The notes under the pieces are model-generated. The model was not told the DNA's origin. It worked only from the letters and a program-made list of their open reading frames with translations, and ran no database searches. From positions 1-60,860 of the forward strand of contig UQOX01000016.1 of assembly GCA_900542765.1 (NCBI GenBank): DNA of 60,860 nucleotides, written 5' to 3'. This DNA is from an uncultured Porphyromonadaceae bacterium (GTDB lineage: Bacteria > Bacteroidota > Bacteroidia > Bacteroidales > UBA11471). Below, piece after piece: positions 34,781 through 43,855 of this stretch. The first letter of the stretch is position 1; every line of letters begins with the position of its first letter. Made by a program: the position numbers and the translations under genes.

Positions 34781-37303
34781 ATGAAAAGATGGATTCTCCT
34801 CACACTCACCCTTCTCGCCCTGTCGCCCGTCACGCAGGCCGCTGAGAAGAACAAAGGCAACCTGAGCAACCTGGTCGTGTTCCTTCGTTTTGCCGACGAA
34901 GGCGACACCATCTTTGCAAAACCGGCCTCACACTACGAGACGCTCTTCAACGACTCGACGACGGGAGCCAACTCGGTCTACAACTACTTCAAGGAGGCCT
35001 CCTACAACCAGCTCTACTGGCGCAGCCTCTTCTACCCGACAGCCGATGCCGAGGGGCACATCGTCTCCTACCAGGCACAGAATCCCCGCGGCTACTATGA
35101 GAAACAGTCGAGCATCAACCCCGACGGATATGTCGACGACGCACTCGGGGCCAACAAATTACTGAGAGAGCAGAAACTCGTCAAGGAACTCTCCGACTAC
35201 CTCGACACCATCATTCCCGCCGACGCCCTTATCGATGCCGACGGCAACGGCGTGGTCGACAACCTCTGCATCATCGTGAGCGACCGCTCGGCCATCGGCA
35301 GCAGCCACCTGCTGTGGCCACACCGGTCGCAGCTCTACACCCAGGAAGGCTCGATACAGGGAAAGAAGGTGAGCGAGTATATCATGCTCTTCGACGATGC
35401 CAACGGTTACGGCTCGATGGTAACTCCGCTCGAAATCAACACCGGGGTACTGTGCCACGAGATGTCGCACACGCTCGGCACCTATGACCTCTACCACGGC
35501 AGCGCACGCACCGACCTCAACCCCATCGGGGTGTGGGACCTCATGTCGGACAACCTCTCCGTACCGCAAAACATGAGTGCCTATACCAAATATAAATACT
35601 GCAAATGGCTCGATGAGATACCTGAAATATCGCAACCCGGCACCTACACGCTGAACCCGCTCAACACGGCCAGCCGCGAAAACATCGCCTACAAGATATG
35701 CCCCACGGGGTCGGACCAGTACTTCGTCGTGGAATACCGCAAGAAAGAGGGCTTCGACGCCGGACTGCCCGAGTCGGGATTGCTCGTCTACCGCGTTGAC
35801 CCCCGCTACACGGGCAACAACGCCTACGACGGCAGCTCCAAATATGACGAGCTCTACCTCTTCCGCCCCGGCGGCACGACGACCAGCGACGGCAACATCG
35901 ACAAAGCCGCATTCAGCGCCGAGAGCGGCCGCACGGCCTTCGGCGGTGCGGCCGAGGAGAAACCCTTCTATACCAACGGCGAGACCGCCCGTTTTGCCAT
36001 CGGTAACGTATCGACCTGCGGCGAGACCCTCTCGTTCGACCTGCTGCCCGTCGCCTCACGCATCTACCTGCCCAGCGACACCGTCGTCGTGGCCGGGAAC
36101 AGCGGCAGCAGCACCGCCATCACCGTAGAGGCCGATACCTCATGGCAAATCGCCACGCTACCCGACTGGCTCGACATATCGCCGCTGCAAGGCCATACGG
36201 GCAAGACCACGCTGGTCATCACCACCCGGTCGAAAAACGAAACGACAGCCGCCCGTTATGCCGACATCACGCTGAACGCCATCGACGAAGCCGGCGTCTC
36301 GGCCACACTCACCGTAGCACAGGCTTCGGGAGAGATACTGGCTCCTTCGGGTCTGACCGCGACAATGACCGGCGGGAACGTCACGCTCGCATGGTCGGCT
36401 CCGGTATCGGGCGAGACCGTTCTGAGCGAAGACTTTGAGAATGCCGCTTCGGTGGCCAACTGGACGATACGCCACGACTCGCAGAATCCCAAACAATGGA
36501 TACATGCCGCAGCCGACAAAAACACCGAAGTCGCCGACGGCTCGTATGCCATGAAACTCGAATCGGACTGGGACTACATGCACCAGGACGAGTGGCTCAT
36601 CTCGCCCACTTTCGCCCAAGGAGCACGCCTCACCTTCCACTCCAAGTCGATAGCCCCGCAAAAGAACAACGCCCACAACTTCTACCACGTGCTGGTAAGT
36701 TCCGACAATGGGGAATCGTGGGAGATTCTCTATGACCTGAAAACGCAAAGTACGGCCATAAACGTCTACGAAGAAATCTCGCTCGACCTCACCCCCTACC
36801 TCTCCGACGAAATGCGCATCGCCTTCCGCGGCTACGACGACAACGACCAAGGGCTTTCCTATTGGTGGATTGTCGACGGCATAACGGTATATCCGTCGGC
36901 CCAATCGTCAACCATCACGGGCTATAACATCTATCGCAACGGCGAGAAAATAGCCACCGTCACCGAACGCTCTTATACCGACACCGAAGCCCCTGCGGGG
37001 GAAAACCGTTACCAAGTATCGGCCTCTACGGTCTACGGCGAAACGGCCCTCTCTGAGGCCGTCACCGTGGGCAGCAGCGCACTGCGCGAGACGGTGACCG
37101 AAGCCAAAGCCTATTATGACCCGCAAGGCAAATGCCTTGTCGTACCGGCCGGCAGCCAGGTAATCCTCGTCGGCGTCGACGGGCGCCACACGGCTCTCGA
37201 TGCGGCACCGGGCCATCTTGCACTCGACGGTTATCCCGACGGATTCTACATTGCCCGCATCTCATGGGGCGATGACACCACGGTCGTAAAATTCATAAAA
37301 TAA
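34781..37303 (+). CDS. M6-family metalloprotease with BACON, cleaved-adhesin and FN3 domains and a T9SS sorting domain
   Basis: An 840-residue secreted protease. After the signal peptide (to about residue 20) comes the M6 catalytic domain with CHEMSHTLGTYDLYH; the zinc HExxH starts at residue 226. A BACON-like domain (SSTAITVEADTSWQIATLPD) and a cleaved-adhesin/jelly-roll domain (VLSEDFENAASVANWTI) follow. Next is an FN3 domain (TGYNIYRNGEKIATVTERSY), and the C terminus is of the sorting type (VILVGVDGRHTALDAAPGHL ... GFYIARISW). Such enzymes degrade extracellular proteins at the cell surface. TATCTTTA at 34749-34756 is one base off a -7 element, so it probably has its own promoter. Confidence 0.9.
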   Translation: MKRWILLTLTLLALSPVTQAAEKNKGNLSNLVVFLRFADEGDTIFAKPASHYETLFNDSTTGANSVYNYFKEASYNQLYWRSLFYPTADAEGHIVSYQAQNPRGYYEKQSSINPDGYVDDALGANKLLREQKLVKELSDYLDTIIPADALIDADGNGVVDNLCIIVSDRSAIGSSHLLWPHRSQLYTQEGSIQGKKVSEYIMLFDDANGYGSMVTPLEINTGVLCHEMSHTLGTYDLYHGSARTDLNPIGVWDLMSDNLSVPQNMSAYTKYKYCKWLDEIPEISQPGTYTLNPLNTASRENIAYKICPTGSDQYFVVEYRKKEGFDAGLPESGLLVYRVDPRYTGNNAYDGSSKYDELYLFRPGGTTTSDGNIDKAAFSAESGRTAFGGAAEEKPFYTNGETARFAIGNVSTCGETLSFDLLPVASRIYLPSDTVVVAGNSGSSTAITVEADTSWQIATLPDWLDISPLQGHTGKTTLVITTRSKNETTAARYADITLNAIDEAGVSATLTVAQASGEILAPSGLTATMTGGNVTLAWSAPVSGETVLSEDFENAASVANWTIRHDSQNPKQWIHAAADKNTEVADGSYAMKLESDWDYMHQDEWLISPTFAQGARLTFHSKSIAPQKNNAHNFYHVLVSSDNGESWEILYDLKTQSTAINVYEEISLDLTPYLSDEMRIAFRGYDDNDQGLSYWWIVDGITVYPSAQSSTITGYNIYRNGEKIATVTERSYTDTEAPAGENRYQVSASTVYGETALSEAVTVGSSALRETVTEAKAYYDPQGKCLVVPAGSQVILVGVDGRHTALDAAPGHLALDGYPDGFYIARISWGDDTTVVKFIK

Positions 37304-37308
37304 CCCCG

Positions 37309-37352
37309 GTTCTCCTTTGCGGGCGGCCGAAACACCGCCCGCAAAGGAGAAC
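37309..37352. repeat. Perfect 18-bp inverted repeat after the M6 gene
   Basis: GTTCTCCTTTGCGGGCGG (37309-37326) is exactly complementary to 37335-37352, with an eight-base loop. On the plus strand it is followed by A, not T, so it lacks the U tract of a standard terminator, though its position six bases after the stop suggests a 3'-end or message-stabilising role. Confidence 0.8.
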
Positions 37353-37396
37353 AAAAAAGCGAAGCCGCCGCAAAAAATTTGCGGCGGCTTCGCTTT
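37353..37396 (-). terminator. Terminator of tRNA-Leu
   Basis: AAAGCGAAGCCGCCGC (37356-37371) pairs perfectly with 37381-37396. On the minus strand the stem is followed by TTTTTT, and it begins four bases past the tRNA 3' end. Confidence 0.9.
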
Positions 37397-37399
37397 GTG

Positions 37400-37481
37400 T
37401 GCGGATGATAGGACTCGAACCTACACGACTTTCGTCACCAGATCCTAAGTCTGGCGTGGCTACCAATTACACCACATCCGC
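37400..37481 (-). tRNA. tRNA-Leu (anticodon UAG)
   Basis: The minus strand reads GCGGATGTGGTGTAATTGG at the 5' end and closes with the complementary CATCCGC plus A73. The anticodon stem CCAGA/TCTGG holds the loop CTTAGGA, giving UAG. The long variable arm (GTGACGAAAGTCGT region) marks a class II tRNA, as expected for leucine. CCA is not encoded. Confidence 0.93.
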
Positions 37482-37495
37482 AGGAACAGACTTCA

Positions 37496-37527
37496 CAAAG
37501 GTACGCGAAGTTTATGAAATAGGCAAT
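37496..37527 (-). promoter_or_regulatory. Promoter of tRNA-Leu
   Basis: The minus strand has ATTG, a 20-base spacer and TACCTTTG. The -7 element is exact, the -33 one base off. It lies in the gap between murF/alr and the tRNA, so the tRNA need not depend on read-through. Confidence 0.65.
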
Positions 37528-37567
37528 AAAAAGCCGAAAATTCGTTGGAAGGCAGGCATAATGCGCC

Positions 37568-40036
37568 TTACTCGCGGAAGTAGACCCGTTTCACCCGCGA
37601 AGAGACCGAAGTAAGTATCTCATAGGGAATTGTACCCAGCCAGCCGGCCAACTCCTCCACCGGAAGTTGTTCGCCGAAGATTTCGACACGGTCACCCTCC
37701 TTGCAGGCAACATCGGTGACATCTATCAGTGTCACGTCCATGCAGATATTGCCCACGATAGGCGCCCGCTTTCCGTTGACGACGACACACCCGTGCCCGT
37801 TGCCGAGATGGCGGTCGAAACCGTCGGCATAACCGATGGGAATGGCCGCGATGCGGGAGGGACGGGCAAGCACGCCACGCCGGCTGTATCCGACGGTCTC
37901 GCCCGCGGCCAAATCGCGAATCTGCAAGATGGTCGTTTTCAGGGTACTCACCGTCTTCAATCCCCGATTGTCGCCATAGGGCGAAACGCCATAAAGACCG
38001 ATGCCGAGACGAACGGCGTCGAACTGGAAATCGGTAAACCGCGTGATACCTGCCGTGTTGAGGATATGGCGCATCACCTTGTGCGTCGAGGCAGCCTGCA
38101 CGGCATCGGCACAACGGGTGAAGAGCTCGATTTGGTGGCGGGTGTAATCATCGAAACAAGCCTCATCGCTCCCGGCGAAATGGGAGAACACCGACCGGGC
38201 CAACAGGTTGTCCTGCGAACGGAGCCGCCCGGCCAATGCCGGCAGGTCTTTCTCCTCGAAGCCGAGACGGTGCATGCCCGAGTCGATTTTGATGTGCACC
38301 GGGTAATGCAGGATTCCCTGACGGCGCGCCTCGATGAGCAGGGCATCGAAGAGTTTGAAACTATACACTTCGGGTTCGAGGTCATAGCGGAACAGGGTGT
38401 GGAAACTCGACATTTCGGGATTCATCACCATAATGGGCATCGTGATGCCCTGCTTGCGCAACTCGGCACCCTCATCGGCCACGGCCACGGCCAAGTAGTC
38501 GCACCCCTGGTCCTGCAAGGTCTTGGCCAATTCATACGAGCCGGCGCCGTAACCGAACGCCTTCACCATGCAAATCATGCGGGTCGAAGGTCGGAGTTTT
38601 TCCTTATAGAAGTTATAATTGTGGACAATCGCATCGAGGTTGACTTCGAGTATGGTCTCGTGCTGCTTCAATTCAAGAGCTTCGCATATCGACTCGAAAT
38701 GGAACTGCCGGGCTCCCTTTATCAATATCAACTCGCGGGAGAAACGGTCGGCACGTCCCGACTGCAAAAACTCGTCGGTCGTGGCATAAAACTCTTTCTC
38801 GACATCGAAGAGCGCGGCATGTGCCATGATTTCGTATCCAATGCCCACAAGGCGTTGCACGCCCTTGTGGCGGAGCAGCGAAGCGACCCGGCCGTAAAGC
38901 TCATCGGACGGAACGCCCGATTGCAGAATGTCAGAGAGTATGAGGGTGCGCCGCATCGACTGTGCCGCCGAACGACGCGACTGGAAGTCGAGAGCGATGC
39001 CCAACGAATTGATGTCGGAGTTGTAGCTGTCGTTGATGAGCAGGCAGTTGTTGATGCCCTCTTTCACCTCCATGCGCATGGCTATGGGTTCGAGACGGCT
39101 CATGCGACGGGCAATCACCTCGGGGTCGGTACCGAGATAGAGCATGACCGCCAGGCAGTGTATGGCATCTTGTATGGCACCATCTTCGACAAAAGGTATG
39201 GTGAAGTCGCTCTTGGCTCTCAGGTAAATATACTCGATGCGCGTGGAGAGTTCCTTTTTCTCGATTTTGGAGATATAAAGCGGGGAGTCGATGTCGACAT
39301 GAGACCAGGCAATTTCACGCGTGCCGAGGCACATCTTGTTGAACGACTCCGTCACCACGGGATTGTCGCCATCGTAGATGATGGCTTCGGCACGGCGAAA
39401 GAGCGACAGTTTCTCCTCGCATTTTTCCTGCAACGAAGAGAACCCCTCTTGATGCGCTTCTCCCACGTTGGTGAGAATCCCCACCGTAGGCTGCACGATG
39501 GGTTCGAGCTTTTCCATCTCGCCGCACTTCGAGATGCCCACCTCGATGATAGCCAGTTGGGCCTGCTCGTTGATTTCCCACACCGAGAGCGGCACTCCTA
39601 TCTGCGAGTTGTAGCTCCGTGGCGAACGCACCATGGCATAGTCGTCGCACAGCAGCTGGTAGAGCCACTCTTTCACCACTGTCTTGCCGTTACTGCCGGC
39701 AATGCCTATGACGGGAATCCTGAAACGCCGCCGATGGGCGGCCGCCAAGGTCTGCAAGGCTTGCAACGTATCGGAGACGAGCAGGAAGTTGGCCTCGGGC
39801 ATCGACTCTTCGTTATCGGGACGATGGCTGATGACAAAATTCCTGACACCCTTGCGGTAAAGGTCGCCAATGTAACGATGACCGTCGTTGCGGTCGGTAA
39901 CCAAGGCAAAGAAGAGGGTCTCTTCGGGGAAAGTGAGCGAGCGGCTGTCGGTGAGCAGCGCCGAAACGATGCAGGCTTTTCGAAGGGTAAAATCGGCTCG
40001 AACGATTTTAGCGATTTCGGTTATATCATATTTCAT
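37568..40036 (-). CDS. murF-alr: Bifunctional UDP-MurNAc-tripeptide:D-Ala-D-Ala ligase / alanine racemase
   Basis: An 822-residue fusion. The first 450 residues are MurF, which adds D-Ala-D-Ala to the peptidoglycan precursor; the ATP site is IPVIGIAGSNGKTVVKEWL near residue 110, and LINDSYNSDINSL is typical of the C-terminal part. From about residue 455 the sequence is a PLP-dependent alanine racemase: LEVNLDAIVHNYNFYKEKL, the lysine motif MICMVKAFGYGAGSYELAK, and the C-terminal VGNICMDVTLIDVTDV. The fusion joins synthesis of D-Ala to its use and is common in Bacteroidetes. The start overlaps the GSCFA stop by 11 bases. Confidence 0.95.
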   Translation of the reverse strand: MKYDITEIAKIVRADFTLRKACIVSALLTDSRSLTFPEETLFFALVTDRNDGHRYIGDLYRKGVRNFVISHRPDNEESMPEANFLLVSDTLQALQTLAAAHRRRFRIPVIGIAGSNGKTVVKEWLYQLLCDDYAMVRSPRSYNSQIGVPLSVWEINEQAQLAIIEVGISKCGEMEKLEPIVQPTVGILTNVGEAHQEGFSSLQEKCEEKLSLFRRAEAIIYDGDNPVVTESFNKMCLGTREIAWSHVDIDSPLYISKIEKKELSTRIEYIYLRAKSDFTIPFVEDGAIQDAIHCLAVMLYLGTDPEVIARRMSRLEPIAMRMEVKEGINNCLLINDSYNSDINSLGIALDFQSRRSAAQSMRRTLILSDILQSGVPSDELYGRVASLLRHKGVQRLVGIGYEIMAHAALFDVEKEFYATTDEFLQSGRADRFSRELILIKGARQFHFESICEALELKQHETILEVNLDAIVHNYNFYKEKLRPSTRMICMVKAFGYGAGSYELAKTLQDQGCDYLAVAVADEGAELRKQGITMPIMVMNPEMSSFHTLFRYDLEPEVYSFKLFDALLIEARRQGILHYPVHIKIDSGMHRLGFEEKDLPALAGRLRSQDNLLARSVFSHFAGSDEACFDDYTRHQIELFTRCADAVQAASTHKVMRHILNTAGITRFTDFQFDAVRLGIGLYGVSPYGDNRGLKTVSTLKTTILQIRDLAAGETVGYSRRGVLARPSRIAAIPIGYADGFDRHLGNGHGCVVVNGKRAPIVGNICMDVTLIDVTDVACKEGDRVEIFGEQLPVEELAGWLGTIPYEILTSVSSRVKRVYFRE

Positions 40037-41033
40037 CGGTCTCTAATGTTGCGAGCAGTTGCCGCGCGGCAGACAGCTCTTCGGAGACTTCAAAGAAAGC
40101 ATATTTTTCGCGGAAATTTTCGAGTTTAAGAATATTTTGCACGACAAATTGCCGATAGGTTTCCCTATCGGGAGTCAACGGCCGGTGCCGCAATGCGGCC
40201 AACAAGCGAGCCCATTCCCGATTGAGGGTGCGCGTCGATTCGTCGAAATAGGCGTCGGAAAACCTTTCCCACACATAATCAATGGCTTGCGCCGACGGGT
40301 GCACCATATCGGTATCGTAAAAACGGTAATCGCGCAACTCGTCGAGCACGATTTCGTAGGCGGGGAAATAGGTGCAACGCGAAGGGAATTTCCGGCAAAG
40401 TTCGTCGGTAAAAAGCAAAAGGGCGGCCTTGCTCAACTGGTTCCCGTGGGCGCCGTCCTTGAAGTGACGCACGGGGCTCACGGTGCACAATATCTCGACA
40501 CGGGGATTGAGGGCAAAAAGCGTTTCGAGCAAGGGGAACCAACGGTCGCACATCTCGCCGACCCCCAGTTGCCGGCGTTCAAAACGGGAGGCCGGCAGTT
40601 TATGGCAGTTGGCCACCACGGCATCGGTTCCCGCCAGGGTATAGACCCAGGAGGTGCCCCAGGTGAATATGAGGCGGTCGGCCGTCCGGAGAAGGTCGGC
40701 TGCGGGGAGAAAACGGCGATTGATCTGTTGCAGGCAAAGGTCTCTATCGGTGTGCGAGAATGCCGAGTGGTGGGCAAAGCTGTGCCACAGGTTACCTTCG
40801 CGAAAAAGTTCGTCGGCGCCATAGGGTTTGCCCCCGATAAGGCGTTCTATCGACGAAGCGATGGAGAATGGATTGTACTGTATGCCGAAAGGGTTGACAT
40901 CGACCGGGAAATGATACTCATGCAGTCGCTCGCCCATATATTCGGCAAAACAGGAGCCGAACAACATCATGCGATGATGATGCGTCACGGCTCCTGGTTG
41001 AGGGAGTATCGCCACCGGGGTATTCCATTCCAT
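40026..41033 (-). CDS. GSCFA domain protein
   Basis: A 335-residue cytosolic protein named for its N-terminal block, MMLFGSCFAEYMGERLHEYH, which resembles the catalytic Gly-Ser block of SGNH hydrolases. FTWGTSWVYTL and CTVSPVRHFKDGAHGNQLSK are further conserved blocks, and YRFYDTDMVHPSAQAIDYVW supplies the D-x-x-H expected of an SGNH catalytic triad. An esterase or acetyl-hydrolase acting on a glycan is therefore plausible, but the family has no proven function. It overlaps murF-alr by 11 bases and follows the FKBP gene by 15, so it belongs to the cell-wall operon. Confidence 0.9.
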   Translation of the reverse strand: MEWNTPVAILPQPGAVTHHHRMMLFGSCFAEYMGERLHEYHFPVDVNPFGIQYNPFSIASSIERLIGGKPYGADELFREGNLWHSFAHHSAFSHTDRDLCLQQINRRFLPAADLLRTADRLIFTWGTSWVYTLAGTDAVVANCHKLPASRFERRQLGVGEMCDRWFPLLETLFALNPRVEILCTVSPVRHFKDGAHGNQLSKAALLLFTDELCRKFPSRCTYFPAYEIVLDELRDYRFYDTDMVHPSAQAIDYVWERFSDAYFDESTRTLNREWARLLAALRHRPLTPDRETYRQFVVQNILKLENFREKYAFFEVSEELSAARQLLATLETDEI

Positions 41034-41048
41034 AGGCCCGGGACTTTT

Positions 41049-41582
41049 TTACTGACGGACAATCTCCATCAGCTTGATGTCGAAAATCAATGTCGAATAA
41101 GGTTTTATGGAGCCTTGCGAGTTGACCCCGTACCCGAGGTTCTGGGGTATCACGACACGGCAGGAATCGCCTTCATGCATATGCTCCATGACGACCGTCC
41201 AACCGGGGACCAACGAAGATATCTTGGCGGTCATGGGGTCATCGGGGCTCACATGCGACTCATCAAACACGGCACCATCGATGAGCCACCCCTTGTAACA
41301 TACCTTGACGAAACTCGTGGAATAGGGCGAAACGGTTCCCGTGCCCCGCTTGTAGTAGTGCATCAGGACACAACTCGACGGGTCCCAGTTGGGCGCTATG
41401 ACCTGATACACCCGGTTCCCCTCCTCGTCGGTTTCGAGCTTGGCCGCCTCGAAATAGGCCACATTCTGGTTATTCCATTCGAGATACTGGGTGACCGTGT
41501 CTTCGACATCGTCTTTGCAGGAAATCAAGGTCAAGAGGCAACACGAGAGCAGGGAGAGAAAAAGGGTTCTTGTCTTTTCCAT
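41049..41582 (-). CDS. FKBP-type peptidyl-prolyl isomerase lipoprotein
   Basis: A 177-residue lipoprotein with acylated Cys22 (TLISC) followed by KDD, the lysine-acidic signal that exports lipoproteins to the cell surface in Bacteroidetes. The second half has the FKBP fold: VKVCYKGWLIDGAVFDES, LVPGWTVVMEHMHEGDSCRV and VIPQNLGYG, with a closing STLIFDIKLMEI strand. Key FKBP residues are present, though the active-site region is shortened. It should assist folding of exported or surface proteins. It lies 21 bases after lemA in the glyS operon. Confidence 0.87.
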   Translation of the reverse strand: MEKTRTLFLSLLSCCLLTLISCKDDVEDTVTQYLEWNNQNVAYFEAAKLETDEEGNRVYQVIAPNWDPSSCVLMHYYKRGTGTVSPYSTSFVKVCYKGWLIDGAVFDESHVSPDDPMTAKISSLVPGWTVVMEHMHEGDSCRVVIPQNLGYGVNSQGSIKPYSTLIFDIKLMEIVRQ

Positions 41583-41603
41583 GAGTGAATACCGTAGAGT
41601 TCT

Positions 41604-42194
41604 TTAAAAATTAACGACAGGGGCAACTTCGGCACCTTGGGCGGCCTCGAACTGGGCTTTCTTCTCAAAGCCGAACATCGACGCGATAATCGAGGCCGGG
41701 AAACGGCGTATCATCACGTTGTAGCTCTTCACCGCCTCGGTGTAGCGGGTGCGGGCCACGGCAATGCGGTTCTCGGTGCCTTCGAGCTGCGCCTGCAATT
41801 CGAGGAAGTTTTGGTTGGCTTTCAAGTCGGGGTAGTTCTCGGCCACGGCCAGCAAGCGCGACAATGCACTCGACAGTTCGCCCTGCGCAGCCTGGAAGGC
41901 TTCGAGGTTTTCGGGCGTGAGGTTATCGGCCGAGAGGGTCACTTGCGTGGCTTTGGCACGGGCCGACACCACAGCGTCGAGTGTCGACTGCTCATGGGCG
42001 GCATAGCCTTTCACCGTCGACACCAGGTTGGGAATCAGGTCACTGCGTCGTTGATACTGAGCTTCGACCTTGGCCCATTCGCCGCTGATGGTCTCTTCTC
42101 CGGCCACCATGCTGTTGTAGGTGCCGACACCCATGACAACAACGATAATCACAATGAGCAGGATAACGCCTGCCACGATATATCCTTTTTTCAT
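41604..42194 (-). CDS. LemA family protein
   Basis: A 196-residue protein with an N-terminal membrane anchor (GYIVAGVILLIVIIVVVMGV) and a four-helix LemA domain: NSMVAGEETISGEWAKVEAQ, YQRRSDLIPNLVSTVKGYA and NYPDLKANQNFLELQAQLEG. The C-terminal helix carries the RRFPASIIASMFGF motif. LemA proteins have no firm molecular function; some act with membrane proteases. I start at 42194, seven residues inside the longer frame, where the sequence turns into a normal anchor. It lies 17 bases after glyS. Confidence 0.9.
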   Translation of the reverse strand: MKKGYIVAGVILLIVIIVVVMGVGTYNSMVAGEETISGEWAKVEAQYQRRSDLIPNLVSTVKGYAAHEQSTLDAVVSARAKATQVTLSADNLTPENLEAFQAAQGELSSALSRLLAVAENYPDLKANQNFLELQAQLEGTENRIAVARTRYTEAVKSYNVMIRRFPASIIASMFGFEKKAQFEAAQGAEVAPVVNF

Positions 42195-42211
42195 ACGTTT
42201 TTCTTTTAAAA

Positions 42212-43762
42212 TCAATCGTTTACAATTTTACGCAACAGGGACTTCATCGACACCTGGTCGCCGATGATCTGTGCCAACTCACTGATGGGCACGCGCTTCT
42301 GCTCCATGGTGTCGCGGAAACGTATCGTCACGCAGTTGTCGGTGAGCGTGTCGTGGTCGACCGTTACGCAGAAAGGCGTTCCGATGGCGTCCTGACGGCG
42401 GTAGCGTTTGCCGATGGAGTCTTTCTCGTCGTACTGGCATTTGAAGTCGAAACGCAACATATCCATGATCTCGCGGGCTTTCTCGGGCAGACCGTCTTTC
42501 TTCACCAGCGGCAAGACGGCCAGTTTGATAGGAGCCAAGGCAGCCGGCAGACGCAATACCACGCGGGTCTCGCCGTCGGGCAACTGCTCTTCGCAATACG
42601 AACCGGCCATCACGCTCAGGAACATGCGGTCGACGCCGATAGAGGTTTCGATGACATAGGGGACATACGACTCGTTGAGTTCGGGGTCGAAATATTGCAA
42701 TTTCTTGCCGGAGTATTTTTCGTGGTTCGACAAGTCGAAGTTGGTACGCGAGTGAATGCCTTCCACCTCCTTGAATCCGAACGGCATCTCAAACTCGATG
42801 TCGGTAGCGGCATTGGCGTAGTGAGCCAATTTATCGTGGTCGTGGTAGCGGTATTTCTCATCACCGAGACCGAGGGCCTTGTGCCATTTGAGACGGGTCT
42901 CTTTCCACTTGGCAAACCATTTGAGCTCTTCACCGGGACGCACGAAGAACTGCATCTCCATCTGCTCAAACTCACGCATGCGGAAGATGAACTGGCGTGC
43001 CACGATTTCGTTGCGGAAGGCTTTTCCTATCTGGGCGATACCGAAAGGTATGCGCATGCGTCCGGTCTTCTGCACGTTGAGGTAGTTGACAAAGATGCCC
43101 TGTGCCGTCTCGGGACGGAGGTAGATTTTCATCGTACCGTCGGCCGTGGAGCCCATCTCTGTCGAGAACATGAGGTTGAACTGGCGCACGTCGGTCCAGT
43201 TGCGGGTCCCGCTCAGCGGGCACACGATTTCATAATCGAGAATGATTTGCCGCAACTCGTTCAGGTCGTTGTCGTTCATGGCCTTTGCATAGCGGGCGTG
43301 CAACTCCTCACGTTTGGCGATATGCTCCTGCACGCGGGGGTTGGTTTGGCGGAAGAGGGCTTCATCGAAGCTGTCGCCGAAACGTTTGGCGGCTTTCTCC
43401 ACCTCTTTCTCTATTTTCTCGTCCATCTTGGCAATCAAGTCCTCGATAAGCACATCGGCACGATAGCGTTTCTTGGAGTCCTTGTTGTCGATCAAGGGGT
43501 CGTTGAAGGCATCGACGTGTCCCGAAGCCTTCCAAATGGTCGGGTGCATGAAAATAGCCGAGTCGATGCCCACGATGTTTTCGTGCAACAGCACCATGCT
43601 GTCCCACCAATATTTCTTGATATTATTTTTCAGCTCCACGCCCATCTGTCCGTAATCATACACGGCACTCAGGCCGTCATATATTTCGCTCGACGGGAAA
43701 ACAAATCCATATTCTTTACAATGCGAAATCAGTTTTTTAAAAACATCTTCTTGTTGTGCCAT
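42212..43762 (-). CDS. glyS: Glycine--tRNA ligase (single-chain alpha-2 type)
   Basis: A 516-residue class II synthetase of the dimeric, eukaryote-like type, not the bacterial alpha/beta type. FVFPSSEIYDGLSAVYDYGQ opens the enzyme, LRPETAQGIFVNYLNV is motif 2-like, IEFEMPFGFKEVEGIHSRTN and YVIETSIGVDRMFLSVM are active-site segments, and the anticodon-binding domain occupies the last 110 residues. The ATG at 43762 (MAQQEDVF) is the natural start; the 19 residues upstream do not belong to the family. It heads the operon glyS-lemA-FKBP-GSCFA-murF/alr. Confidence 0.96.
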   Translation of the reverse strand: MAQQEDVFKKLISHCKEYGFVFPSSEIYDGLSAVYDYGQMGVELKNNIKKYWWDSMVLLHENIVGIDSAIFMHPTIWKASGHVDAFNDPLIDNKDSKKRYRADVLIEDLIAKMDEKIEKEVEKAAKRFGDSFDEALFRQTNPRVQEHIAKREELHARYAKAMNDNDLNELRQIILDYEIVCPLSGTRNWTDVRQFNLMFSTEMGSTADGTMKIYLRPETAQGIFVNYLNVQKTGRMRIPFGIAQIGKAFRNEIVARQFIFRMREFEQMEMQFFVRPGEELKWFAKWKETRLKWHKALGLGDEKYRYHDHDKLAHYANAATDIEFEMPFGFKEVEGIHSRTNFDLSNHEKYSGKKLQYFDPELNESYVPYVIETSIGVDRMFLSVMAGSYCEEQLPDGETRVVLRLPAALAPIKLAVLPLVKKDGLPEKAREIMDMLRFDFKCQYDEKDSIGKRYRRQDAIGTPFCVTVDHDTLTDNCVTIRFRDTMEQKRVPISELAQIIGDQVSMKSLLRKIVND

Positions 43763-43847
43763 AATTCTTTTTGTATTTTGAATCGAAACAGGGCTTCTCG
43801 CCCCACTAATAATGTGCAAAGTAAATGATTTTTTCCGATTTAATTTG

Positions 43848-43855
43848 TATTTTTG
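43848..43855 (+). promoter_or_regulatory. -7 element for the topoisomerase operon
   Basis: TATTTTTG, 88 bases upstream of the start. The nearest T-rich -33 candidate is TTTTTT at 43829-43834, closer than usual. Confidence 0.4.

Noticed and set aside
37667..40129. An 820-codon plus-strand frame opposite murF-alr
   Set aside because: Almost exactly mirrors the real fused gene and has composition typical of antisense translation.
40059..41588. A 509-codon plus-strand frame opposite the GSCFA and FKBP genes
   Set aside because: It spans two well-supported minus-strand genes and their gap; no promoter and no protein family.
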